Virus record (IMG/VR): IMGVR_UViG_3300031772_000171
Coordinates: 1-32,492 of that record
Reading direction: 5' to 3' (one strand)
Source: a virus
DNA length: 32,492 nt
Of the stretch, positions 27,308-32,492 are shown piece after piece. Every line of letters begins with the position of its first letter. The first letter of the stretch is position 1. The notes under the pieces are model-generated. The model had not been told where the DNA came from. It made no database searches and saw only the letters and a list, made by a program, of their open reading frames with translations. Both the position numbers and the translations under genes were made by a program.

Positions 27308-27592
27308 ATGAAACCCGAACAGGTGAAGAGCATGGCGGAACTGGTGACGTACATCCGGGAACATGCGGAACGGATTCTGGTAAAAGTAATGTGTAATGGT
27401 GCAATAGGCACGGTGCCCCTAGCCAGTCTTCCGGACGCAGTTCGCAGCCAGAAGGAATTAGATTTCCTTAGCGAGAAGGTCGTTCCTTACCGAATGTTGA
27501 CTCGCGAAGAAGCTCGCGATCTCACTGTCGCAAATCTCGCTACCGGAACAGAGGTATCCGGTTTGTCGAAGGAGAATAGCAATGGCAAGTAA
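27308..27592 (+). CDS. Small phage protein, 94 aa
   Basis: ATG 27308 with AGGAAGG upstream is the natural start, overlapping no gene by more than a few bases. The product is alpha/beta (MAELVTYIREHAERILVKVM, then NGAIGTVPLASLPDAVRSQK) with a C-terminal segment YRMLTREEARDLTVANLATG. Not recognised and no motif of note. It overlaps the next start by 11 nt. Confidence 0.65.
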   Translation: MKPEQVKSMAELVTYIREHAERILVKVMCNGAIGTVPLASLPDAVRSQKELDFLSEKVVPYRMLTREEARDLTVANLATGTEVSGLSKENSNGK

Positions 27593-27923
27593 AAAACGTT
27601 TTGGCGCTGTCAAGGAAGAACTGGGCGAATATCTTCACACAGCTTTACGCAAGTTGTGTGATTCCACACCAACAAGTCTAATGTGGAATGTCATTAACAT
27701 CGAAGTATTCAATCCAGCTTGGGATCATTATCTAACCGCAGCTTGGGTGGAATTGGGCAAGATCAAAAAGAAATCTGAAATCGGAGGCGCCCTCAAGAAA
27801 GCCGCTGAAACACTAAGGGATTTCGTTGGAGAAGGTCAACTATATATACATCAAGTCATGCACTGCGGCTTCGAATTATTTACTGATGATGATTGGGAAA
27901 GCATGGGAAGCTTCCTCGAGTAA
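27582..27923 (+). CDS. Helical phage protein, 113 aa
   Basis: ATG 27582 follows GGAGAATAGCA. The product is mainly helical (VKEELGEYLHTALRKLCDST, LTAAWVELGKIKKKSEIGGA, LKKAAETLRDFVGEGQLYIH) with an acidic C-terminus (FELFTDDDWESMGSFLE). No catalytic or metal site is seen. Function unknown. Confidence 0.68.
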   Translation: MASKKRFGAVKEELGEYLHTALRKLCDSTPTSLMWNVINIEVFNPAWDHYLTAAWVELGKIKKKSEIGGALKKAAETLRDFVGEGQLYIHQVMHCGFELFTDDDWESMGSFLE

Positions 27924-27935
27924 TGGAGATGTAGC

Positions 27936-28211
27936 ATGGCCAAAAATCATGTCCAGGAAGAAAACAAACTCTTAAGACAGGTGTTGGAGAAAGCAAGACG
28001 CTATAGAGGGGTTGAGGGTTATGCCTGTCCCCTCTGCATCTATAAGAATGGCAAATTCGTACAGCCATGTGCAATGCACATTCAAATCAATGCTTTGCGT
28101 GATATTGTTGGATTGCTACGTGATAAACTTCCAGATGGTTCTCCCCTGCATGAGAAAGTGAAGAAAATCTTCGAAAAGATGGTCGACGATACAAATCGAT
28201 TGTATCCATAA
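27936..28211 (+). CDS. Small protein with zinc-binding-like cysteines, 91 aa
   Basis: Begins MAKNHVQEENKLLRQVLEKA, a coiled-coil-type helix, then YACPLCIYKNGKFVQPCAMH, a C-x2-C ... C-x2-H cluster that could bind zinc. A second helix pair follows (INALRDIVGLLRDKLPDGSP, EKVKKIFEKMVDDTNRLYP). GGAGATGTAGC precedes ATG 27936. Helix-zinc-helix architecture is common in small phage regulators; the role is unknown. Confidence 0.68.
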   Translation: MAKNHVQEENKLLRQVLEKARRYRGVEGYACPLCIYKNGKFVQPCAMHIQINALRDIVGLLRDKLPDGSPLHEKVKKIFEKMVDDTNRLYP

Positions 28212-28235
28212 TCATGTTCTTGGAAAGGAGAACAC

Positions 28236-28460
28236 GTGGAAACGCCCATTGGACACTACGTAGCTACTGGAGGGATGAAGAACAAATTCAGACCAAAGGA
28301 CAGAATTCACATTCACTGTTGCATTTATGATTCAAAGAATGAAACCGGACCTTTTTGGGTAAGCGCTTGTCTTAGAGGGCAATCGCAATCATTTACAATG
28401 AACTTTAGATCCCTTGAAGAGTTTCAGGGACTCCTACAGAAAGAGAAGGTCGCGCCATGA
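28236..28460 (+). CDS. Small beta-rich phage protein, 74 aa
   Basis: GTG 28236 start with AAAGGAG about 6 nt upstream. The product is mainly beta (DRIHIHCCIYDSKNETGPFW, VSACLRGQSQSFTMNFRSLE) and ends in a helix. Not recognised. It overlaps the next gene by 4 nt (ATGA at 28457). Confidence 0.65.
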   Translation: METPIGHYVATGGMKNKFRPKDRIHIHCCIYDSKNETGPFWVSACLRGQSQSFTMNFRSLEEFQGLLQKEKVAP

Positions 28461-29362
28461 GTACGAAGCTCCATAATGGTTACACTGTTCAGGTCAACAA
28501 CCTAGAAGACTTGCACGGGAAACTAATCAAATTGGGCCGTGAGGTGCAAAAGATCCAAACTCAGATCTTGACCAAGATCGTCATCGAAAAGGCTGTAGGC
28601 ATGCTGGATGATCATTCGACTGGTAAAAAGGTCTTCATACCCAAAGAGGTCTGGGCGAACAAACTCGAAGGATCACCGCTGGTCATGGCTCTGATGTTGA
28701 CTCATGAGCGCGAACGCCAGATTCAGATAACCAATCATCGGGATCCAGACGTTGACACGGAATTCACTGTCTGTCTTCTGCCGACAAAACGCCTTAAGAG
28801 GGCCAGCATATCTTCTCGTCTCGGATCCATTTTTGCCATCATCTACACCGAACAACAAACCTTTCGCGATCTCTGGGACAAGCAAAACTGGATCAAGGAA
28901 TATGGTTGGGATAATACCGATCATCCCAAAGAACTCACCGGCAAACAGTGGATGATACGGCGTAACGATTGGCAGACGGCCCTGAGAAACTGGAAGGTCC
29001 CTGCAGAAGTTGGGTTCGTTTTCAGTATCACACAGAGGAGCACTAGTTCTCTCTATAGAAGCTACACTCCTCAAGAGATTTCAGACAACATGCCGACCTT
29101 AACGGTTCGCGCCAAACGGATTGTTCAGAATCATCTCCTGGATGTGCGCAATACCCACCTTCTAAAGAGGGCCATTAGACAGGGTCGAAAAATGGAGATG
29201 AGTCACTGGGTAAAAGAATACAAATGGTTAATGACTCCCGCAGGGAAAGCTGCTATTAGACAGTTGATGCCTCAAGCCAAGAAGAAGTTGATTCCCACGG
29301 TTACCAGAGAGGTTCTTTTGCAGAATATTCCCGTAGAACTTCTAAATAAAAAGGGGTCTTAG
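28457..29362 (+). CDS. Phage protein of unknown function, 301 aa
   Basis: Not recognised. The N-terminal third has two helices (LHGKLIKLGREVQKIQTQIL, ILTKIVIEKAVGML). The middle reads like an alpha/beta domain with SSRLGSIFAIIYTEQQTFRD and GWDNTDHPKELTGKQWMIRR. The C-terminal third is strongly basic (VRAKRIVQNHLLDVRNTHLL, KRAIRQGRKMEMSHWVKEYK, QAKKKLIPTVTRE). It resembles the 309-aa protein at 923-1852 in size and in the basic, aromatic C-terminus, but I see no convincing alignment. Its TAG stop lies within the terminator hairpin. Confidence 0.72.
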   Translation: MSTKLHNGYTVQVNNLEDLHGKLIKLGREVQKIQTQILTKIVIEKAVGMLDDHSTGKKVFIPKEVWANKLEGSPLVMALMLTHERERQIQITNHRDPDVDTEFTVCLLPTKRLKRASISSRLGSIFAIIYTEQQTFRDLWDKQNWIKEYGWDNTDHPKELTGKQWMIRRNDWQTALRNWKVPAEVGFVFSITQRSTSSLYRSYTPQEISDNMPTLTVRAKRIVQNHLLDVRNTHLLKRAIRQGRKMEMSHWVKEYKWLMTPAGKAAIRQLMPQAKKKLIPTVTREVLLQNIPVELLNKKGS

Positions 29363-29376
29363 TACCCCTTTTTTTT
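29348..29376 (+). terminator. Intrinsic terminator overlapping a stop codon
   Basis: AAAAAGGGGT (29348-29357) pairs with ACCCCTTTTT (29364-29373), loop CTTAGT, followed by more T. The TAG stop of the 301-aa gene (29360-29362) is in the loop. It ends the 26101-29362 unit and could work in both directions because of the A-tract. Confidence 0.93.
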
Positions 29377-29387
29377 AACTTAATTCG

Positions 29388-29397
29388 GGTATAAGAA
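29388..29397 (+). promoter_or_regulatory. Candidate phage promoter motif GGTATAAGAA
   Basis: It lies 11 nt after the terminator and ahead of the next operon, matching the motif at 1858, 24612 and 26072. This copy has the best -10-like core (TATAAG). No -35 match is seen at 16-18 nt, where the terminator T-tract lies. Confidence 0.42.
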
Positions 29398-29430
29398 TAG
29401 TGTTAGAGCAGCATTGTAATTGAACACAAG

Positions 29431-29522
29431 TCCTGACAATACTCTGGTAACCCCAGAGCCCAAATCAGGAGACCTTAGAGATTCGTCTCAAGGGAAGCGG
29501 ACCAGGACTGTAGGCCACAGTC
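29431..29522 (+). ncRNA. Structured 5' leader with nested stem-loops
   Basis: About 200 nt between terminator and the next gene has no good frame but several stems. The outer stem is TCCTGA (29431-29436) with TCAGGA (29465-29470). Inside it is CTCTGG (29442-29447) with CCAGAG (29453-29458). Then GAGAC (29469-29473) pairs with GTCTC (29485-29489), and GACTGT (29506-29511) with ACAGTC (29517-29522). The first two nest into one hairpin with internal loops; the third competes with the first over two bases. It may be a regulatory leader or a small RNA. No known riboswitch class is recognised. Confidence 0.4.
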
Positions 29523-29566
29523 TGATCTTCGCCAATGCTGCCGTGTTTTAAGGAGAGGAGAAATAG

Positions 29567-29971
29567 ATGAAACTTCACGAATTCGTAGAGAAGCATGCAG
29601 AACGTGGCGCATGTTGCTGCGGTCAGTGCGTCGATGCTCCCAAAGATCCCAAAAAGCAACAACCTGCTGGTCACACCATCAATTTGACTTTTTTCAAGGT
29701 AGCGAAAAAGGGTAATCCACACAAGAACGAAATGCTTGCTCTGGTAAAGCAGGAGTTCCCTCACTGGCTCGATGGTAAAGAACATTCATATCTGGAAGTT
29801 GGCGCAGATGTCGGCGATCAAGGAATTGCTTTGATGACCATCGGTTTGGGTCATCTGTTGGGCCTTTGGCATTGCCTATGTCCGGAAACCATGACGCCCT
29901 TCCTGCCTGACGAGATGAAACAGATGATGGCTGGGAAAGGCCTTGTCTGTCTACAGGAGAAACAGTCATGA
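29567..29971 (+). CDS. Conserved phage hypothetical with Cys cluster and G-H-T motif
   Basis: 134 aa. It begins with a cysteine-rich element (GACCCGQC with Asp-Ala-Pro following), then QPAGHTINLTFFKVAKKGN, then WLDGKEHSYLEVGADVGDQG and LMTIGLGHLLGLWHCLCPET. I associate this order (C-C-C-G-x-C-x-D-A, G-H-T-x-x-L-x-F-F-K-V, E-H-S-Y-x-E-x-G, G-D-Q, L-G-L-W) with a widespread phage protein of unknown function, but have no name or function for it. GGAGAGGAGAAATAG precedes ATG 29567. It overlaps the next gene by 4 nt. Confidence 0.8.
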   Translation: MKLHEFVEKHAERGACCCGQCVDAPKDPKKQQPAGHTINLTFFKVAKKGNPHKNEMLALVKQEFPHWLDGKEHSYLEVGADVGDQGIALMTIGLGHLLGLWHCLCPETMTPFLPDEMKQMMAGKGLVCLQEKQS

Positions 29972-30282
29972 AACTCATTTTCTGTCCCAAATGTCAAGAT
30001 GTTGTCAATTTATTGACGGTTCTTAGACGATGTCGATGTACTTCTTCGTGGGGCGCTTATCATGATGATGTTCGAGCCTACTACGGTGGCGAAGCTATCC
30101 CTATAGGTTTTGAGAATCCATCCCTCATTCAAGCAATCAGAGACAGACCAAAAACAAATTGGGGCTCCAACTTTGAAGCTTTCGTTGTACCCTTTGATTG
30201 TCCGACTTTTCGTCAGGTCGGTGAGCACGGACAAGATCCCTGGGCATGTCCATGTCCGAAGAAAAAGAAAGAAGGAGATTAG
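29968..30282 (+). CDS. Conserved phage hypothetical, zinc-ribbon type, 104 aa
   Basis: Begins MKLIFCPKCQDVVNLLTVLR, then RRCRCTSSWGAYHDDVRAYY with C-x2-C and C-x-C, a zinc-ribbon layout. It continues GGEAIPIGFENPSLIQAIRD and AFVVPFDCPTFRQV. The pattern (zinc ribbon, W-G-x-Y-x-D-D, Y-x-G-x-A-I-P-x-G-F-x-N) is familiar from many phage genomes, often next to the protein encoded just upstream. The function is not known to me. ATG overlaps the previous stop (ATGA) and GGAG precedes it. Confidence 0.78.
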   Translation: MKLIFCPKCQDVVNLLTVLRRCRCTSSWGAYHDDVRAYYGGEAIPIGFENPSLIQAIRDRPKTNWGSNFEAFVVPFDCPTFRQVGEHGQDPWACPCPKKKKEGD

Positions 30283-30286
30283 CACA

Positions 30287-30580
30287 ATGGCCAAGCTAAG
30301 AACCGAAAGGGAATGGCTTGATCTCGCCAAGTTTCCTCACTGGAGCATGTTCTTTATTGATTCTCGCCTCTTCTGGGTCATCAGAAAAATCTGTCCGGAG
30401 CTGAAAGACTTCAGACTCTGGCATAAGGATGGAAAGTTAATCGATATTGACTTTTACTTCACTGCGGGCGAACCCTCTAGCGTTGAGGAGTTTACCAAAG
30501 ATTCTCCGACCTATAGACAGTTAAGCACTGTAACTGAAGTTTTGGTGACCTGTCTCGATCTCAAATTCGAGGAGGAATGA
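30287..30580 (+). CDS. Small phage protein, 97 aa
   Basis: The frame is open from 30110, but the natural start is ATG 30287 with GGAGATTAGCAC before it. The product (REWLDLAKFPHWSMFFIDSR, LFWVIRKICPELKDFRLWHK, then DIDFYFTAGEPSSVEEFTKD and EVLVTCLDLKFEEE) is a compact alpha/beta domain rich in Trp, Phe and Tyr. Not recognised. Confidence 0.66.
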   Translation: MAKLRTEREWLDLAKFPHWSMFFIDSRLFWVIRKICPELKDFRLWHKDGKLIDIDFYFTAGEPSSVEEFTKDSPTYRQLSTVTEVLVTCLDLKFEEE

Positions 30581-30581
30581 C

Positions 30582-30617
30582 ATGACGATACTCGAACTTC
30601 TCTCGGAGGATGAGTGA
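30582..30617 (+). CDS. Possible 11-residue micro-ORF, translationally coupled
   Basis: ATG 30582 has GAGGAGGA about 5-7 nt upstream and encodes MTILELLSEDE before TGA (30615-30617), which overlaps the ATG of the next gene (TGATG). The start signal is as good as that of any gene here. It might be a leader peptide that couples translation of the 60-aa gene downstream. Too short to judge by composition. Confidence 0.4.
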   Translation: MTILELLSEDE

Positions 30618-30799
30618 TGATGACCAAAAAGGAAGTCAAAGCTTTTATTAAACGCCTTGAAGCCGAAAGGGATAAGCTTCGCAAGTCGAAAGAAGTTCTA
30701 GAGAATCTCAAGAACGAAGCAGAAGACCATCTTGAAGGCGTTCACGAAACCCTTGATTCTCTCCAAAATGCAATTAATTCGCTCAGCGGATTGGTCTGA
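30617..30799 (+). CDS. Small coiled-coil protein, 60 aa
   Basis: GGAGGA (30605-30610) precedes ATG 30617 by 6 nt (a second ATG at 30620 is also possible). The whole product is one charged helix with heptads (KKEVKAFIKRLEAERDKLRK, SKEVLENLKNEAEDHLEGVH, ETLDSLQNAINSLSGLV). It is likely to dimerise. Function unknown. The stop overlaps the deaminase-like start (TGATGA at 30797-30802). Confidence 0.66.
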   Translation: MMTKKEVKAFIKRLEAERDKLRKSKEVLENLKNEAEDHLEGVHETLDSLQNAINSLSGLV

Positions 30800-31119
30800 T
30801 GAAGATTAATCGCGAGATTACTCGCAGGGCGATCAAGAAGGCTAAGAAGTCAACATGTCACACCAAGGTATCCGCTCTCGCGTTCAATGAAAAAGGGGAA
30901 TTGGTCATGAAAGCCGTTAACCGCCCTCGCTTCAGCAAGGAGGGCGGTGGGGTTCATGCCGAGATGAGAATTTTACTGAAACGTCCGAAGATTAAGATAA
31001 TTGTCTTGTGCCGGACCAATAACCAGGGTAAAATAATGCCTCTGGATCCTTGTGCGGCTTGTGCTGCGAAGGCCCGAGAGCTGGGAGTTAAGATCATTCC
31101 GGTAAGGAACTGGGCATGA
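30799..31119 (+). CDS. Minimal cytidine-deaminase-fold protein
   Basis: 106 aa. Residues about 50-60 read GGGVHAEMRILLK, with the zinc-binding His and catalytic Glu of the H-A-E motif. Residues about 82-88 read DPCAACAAKARELGVKIIPV, with the paired zinc cysteines of P-C-x-x-C. This is the CDA/dCMP-deaminase superfamily fold, which removes an amino group from a cytosine or similar base. The length is shorter than most family members (usually 120-180 aa), so this is a near-minimal core. Substrate cannot be read from the sequence. Nucleotide salvage for phage DNA synthesis is usual, but base-editing or toxin-related roles exist in the superfamily. Confidence 0.8.
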   Translation: MKINREITRRAIKKAKKSTCHTKVSALAFNEKGELVMKAVNRPRFSKEGGGVHAEMRILLKRPKIKIIVLCRTNNQGKIMPLDPCAACAAKARELGVKIIPVRNWA

Positions 31120-31391
31120 TAGATAACTTAGCTGACCGGATCTTCTGGAAAGCCTTGAACTATCCTAGGAAGTGCTTCTTGGTGCAGCATCTCCGTATCG
31201 CTCACGATCAAAAGGCGGACAATTTCGAGTCTCAACTCATCAAGTTGCTGCACAAGGCTGATAACCTCAATGGCACAAAACTGAGACTGTCCTATCCCGA
31301 ACTCACCGCCTTGGTCAACGCCTGGCAAACCGAACAAATCAATTTTGTTGGTTCGTGGGTTTTCAGAGGTTGGATTAATCAGGAGGGTTAG
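31116..31391 (+). CDS. Small helical phage protein, 91 aa
   Basis: ATG 31116 overlaps the deaminase stop (ATGA), so it is co-translated. The product is mostly helical (ADRIFWKALNYPRKCFLVQH, NFESQLIKLLHKADNLNGTK, LSYPELTALVNAWQTEQINF) with a Trp-rich C-terminus (GSWVFRGWINQEG). Not recognised. Confidence 0.66.
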   Translation: MIDNLADRIFWKALNYPRKCFLVQHLRIAHDQKADNFESQLIKLLHKADNLNGTKLRLSYPELTALVNAWQTEQINFVGSWVFRGWINQEG

Positions 31392-31393
31392 TG

Positions 31394-31861
31394 ATGATGA
31401 AATGCTGCGTAGTCGCGGCGTTGACTTTCGTGCTGTGCGCCATAAGCTCCGCAGTAAGTCATCAAGAAGCTCAAGCCATGCCAATCCAAGCAGCGACATG
31501 CCAACTAGTGCTGGTATGCATCGGGACATTCCATTCTACGGGTTATTGCAATTGCAAAAAGTGCTGTGGTCGCTGGAACAGGTATAAGAAGACTACAGGC
31601 GGGATAGATGTACATCAATGGAAGCCTGTCATCTCGGTGGATCCTGCTGTAATCCGATTAGGAACTAACGTATATGTAGAGCGCTACGGATGGCGAATCG
31701 CTTCAGATACTGGTGGAGACATTAAAGGAAAGCGAATAGAAGTATTCTACCCGACTCACAAGAAAGCGCTCCATCACGGTCATGGTAAGGGCCATGACTG
31801 GGTGAAGGTTTGGGTACAGAAGAAAGTGGAGGTAGCATGTCGGAAGCAAGACGGGTCGTAG
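31394..31861 (+). CDS. Secreted 3D-domain peptidoglycan hydrolase (lytic-transglycosylase fold)
   Basis: About 155 aa. The N-terminus MKCCVVAALTFVLCAISSAV followed by SHQEAQA is a signal peptide with an A-x-A cleavage site, so the protein acts outside the cytoplasm. The mature part holds the 3D domain: GTFHSTGYCNCKKCCGRW, then ISVDPAVIRLGTNVYVERYG, IASDTGGDIKGKRIEVFY. The family has three conserved aspartates (V-D-P, D-T-G, I-D-x-Y). The third is replaced by Glu here (R-I-E-V-F-Y). The C-x-C-x-x-C-C cluster is typical. It probably cleaves cell-wall glycan during lysis or entry. AGGAGG (31381-31386) precedes ATG 31394. Confidence 0.85.
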   Translation: MMKCCVVAALTFVLCAISSAVSHQEAQAMPIQAATCQLVLVCIGTFHSTGYCNCKKCCGRWNRYKKTTGGIDVHQWKPVISVDPAVIRLGTNVYVERYGWRIASDTGGDIKGKRIEVFYPTHKKALHHGHGKGHDWVKVWVQKKVEVACRKQDGS

Positions 31862-32022
31862 CTGGAATCACAGGCATTATTGAAGGGGCTGCCAAGAAAG
31901 GTGAAAGTCTCGAAAGATCCAGTAGGAGACTTGCCAAGGAAGTAGAAAGAAAAGCGAAACCTTTTTTCACTCTCGTAGAAGTCCGGTGGCTCAAGAACAC
32001 AGCAAAGAAAGGGAAGGGATGA
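31837..32022 (+). CDS. Small basic helical protein, 61 aa
   Basis: ATG 31837 follows GGAGGTAGC and lies within the last 25 nt of the 3D-domain gene. The product is a basic amphipathic helix protein (ARRVVAGITGIIEGAAKKGE, SLERSSRRLAKEVERKAKPF), perhaps membrane-associated. In a lysis-type neighbourhood it could help the hydrolase, but that is guesswork. It overlaps the next gene as ATGA. Confidence 0.6.
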   Translation: MSEARRVVAGITGIIEGAAKKGESLERSSRRLAKEVERKAKPFFTLVEVRWLKNTAKKGKG

Positions 32023-32255
32023 ATTCCACAGTCATCAGTTCAAAACAACTAGACAATAAATGCTGGTCAGCAAAAAGATTCTTGGATCAATGCGAAAAGT
32101 GCAATCTGGTTCAATCGTGTGATCTTCCAAGTGCCAGTCAGGGCAGGATAAAGATCCTTCAGAATCGAGTCGTTAAAGCCAAAACAGAAATCGCCGAACG
32201 AGAACAGAAGATCGAGCAGCTCCTGGAGAAAATAGGACAAGGGCTTGCTGGATAA
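32019..32255 (+). CDS. Small Cys-pair and coiled-coil protein, 78 aa
   Basis: ATG 32019 overlaps the previous stop (ATGA), with GGGAAGGG-type purines before it. The protein has WSAKRFLDQCEKCNLVQSC, a C-x2-C...C cluster, then a long charged helix (ILQNRVVKAKTEIAEREQKI, EQLLEKIGQGLAG). It may bind a metal and dimerise. Not recognised. Confidence 0.63.
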   Translation: MNSTVISSKQLDNKCWSAKRFLDQCEKCNLVQSCDLPSASQGRIKILQNRVVKAKTEIAEREQKIEQLLEKIGQGLAG

Positions 32256-32258
32256 AAA

Positions 32259-32480
32259 ATGGAGGGAAATCAAGAAGTGAAGATGAAGATTCGAGAGAAC
32301 CGGCTGAGGATCCTTCGACAGATGGAGGCTGGGAAGTGGTATGTGCCCAGCGATCTCGAGGGCGCTGAGTTGTTCCTGCTCGAACGCATGAAGGAAGCGG
32401 GATTGCTGGAGTGCAAGTACGATCAGTCGGCCGGAACTCTTGGACTACGGTATAAGAAGCTTGAAGGAGTGGCTGTCTAG
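32259..32480 (+). CDS. Winged-helix-like small protein, 73 aa
   Basis: The sequence IRENRLRILRQMEAGKWYVP, SDLEGAELFLLERMKEAGLL, then ECKYDQSAGTLGLRYKKLEG reads as helix-helix-recognition helix-beta wing. ATG 32259 has no clear ribosome site. GTG 32277, 10 nt after GGAGGG, and ATG 32283 are possible alternative starts. It is a probable DNA-binding regulator. The stop codon lies in a hairpin close to the window end. Confidence 0.65.
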   Translation: MEGNQEVKMKIRENRLRILRQMEAGKWYVPSDLEGAELFLLERMKEAGLLECKYDQSAGTLGLRYKKLEGVAV

Positions 32481-32485
32481 CCACT
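32468..32485 (+). other. Hairpin over the last stop codon
   Basis: AGTGGCT (32468-32474) pairs with AGCCACT (32479-32485), 4-nt loop. The TAG stop of the winged-helix gene spans loop and right arm. The window ends too soon to see whether a U-tract follows; none is visible in the next 7 bases. Confidence 0.6.
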
Positions 32486-32492
32486 TGTCAGG

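Overview
The window is part of the genome of a tailed bacteriophage with a contractile (myovirus) tail. The evidence is a long, tightly packed minus-strand operon carrying a capsid maturation protease, an HK97-fold-type major capsid protein, neck and tail-completion proteins, a contractile tail sheath and a tail tube. It is flanked on both sides by plus-strand blocks of small, overlapping, mostly unrecognised phage genes. Ribosome binding sites are strong (GGAGG types), the genetic code is standard, and no tRNA, rRNA, CRISPR or insertion sequence was seen. The host cannot be named. A perfect sigma70-type promoter shows only that the host uses an ordinary housekeeping polymerase.

Layout. (1) 1-4400, plus strand: a degenerate HNH-like protein, five unrecognised genes (two rich in coiled coil), a large hairpin at 1879-1941 before the third unit, a poorly coding 370-nt tail, and a bidirectional terminator at 4402-4438. 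(2) 4449-24550, minus strand, transcribed right to left: promoter TTGACA-N17-TATAAT at 24517-24545, an HNH homing-type endonuclease, a run of small head proteins, an intein-containing prohead protease, two acidic paralogues, scaffold-like proteins, a decoration-like protein, the major capsid protein, connector and neck proteins, a tail-terminator-like protein, sheath and tube. (3) 24673-32492, plus strand: a Myb/SANT-like regulator, small zinc-binding and winged-helix proteins, two conserved phage hypotheticals, a minimal cytidine-deaminase-fold protein, a secreted 3D-domain wall hydrolase and several unknowns. This region is split by two intrinsic terminators (26037-26067 and 29348-29376).

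How it works together. The minus operon builds the capsid, neck, sheath and tube. The protease would mature the prohead, but must first splice out a 404-residue intein placed two residues after its predicted catalytic serine. Many proteins of the head half, including the protease and the major capsid protein, carry a short shared peptide of the form E-L-x-K-[ILT]-[ASG]. At least eight small proteins add a glycine/alanine-rich hydrophobic helix. The sheath, the tube and the plus-strand genes lack the short peptide. I read it as a candidate prohead targeting or cleavage signal on a cohort of capsid cargo or ejection proteins, which is the most interesting possible new system here.

Transcription signals. 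The motif GG[C/T]ATAAG[A/G][A/T] occurs in all four plus-strand intergenic gaps that open a gene block. Hairpins without U-tracts repeatedly overlap stop codons or sit between cistrons.
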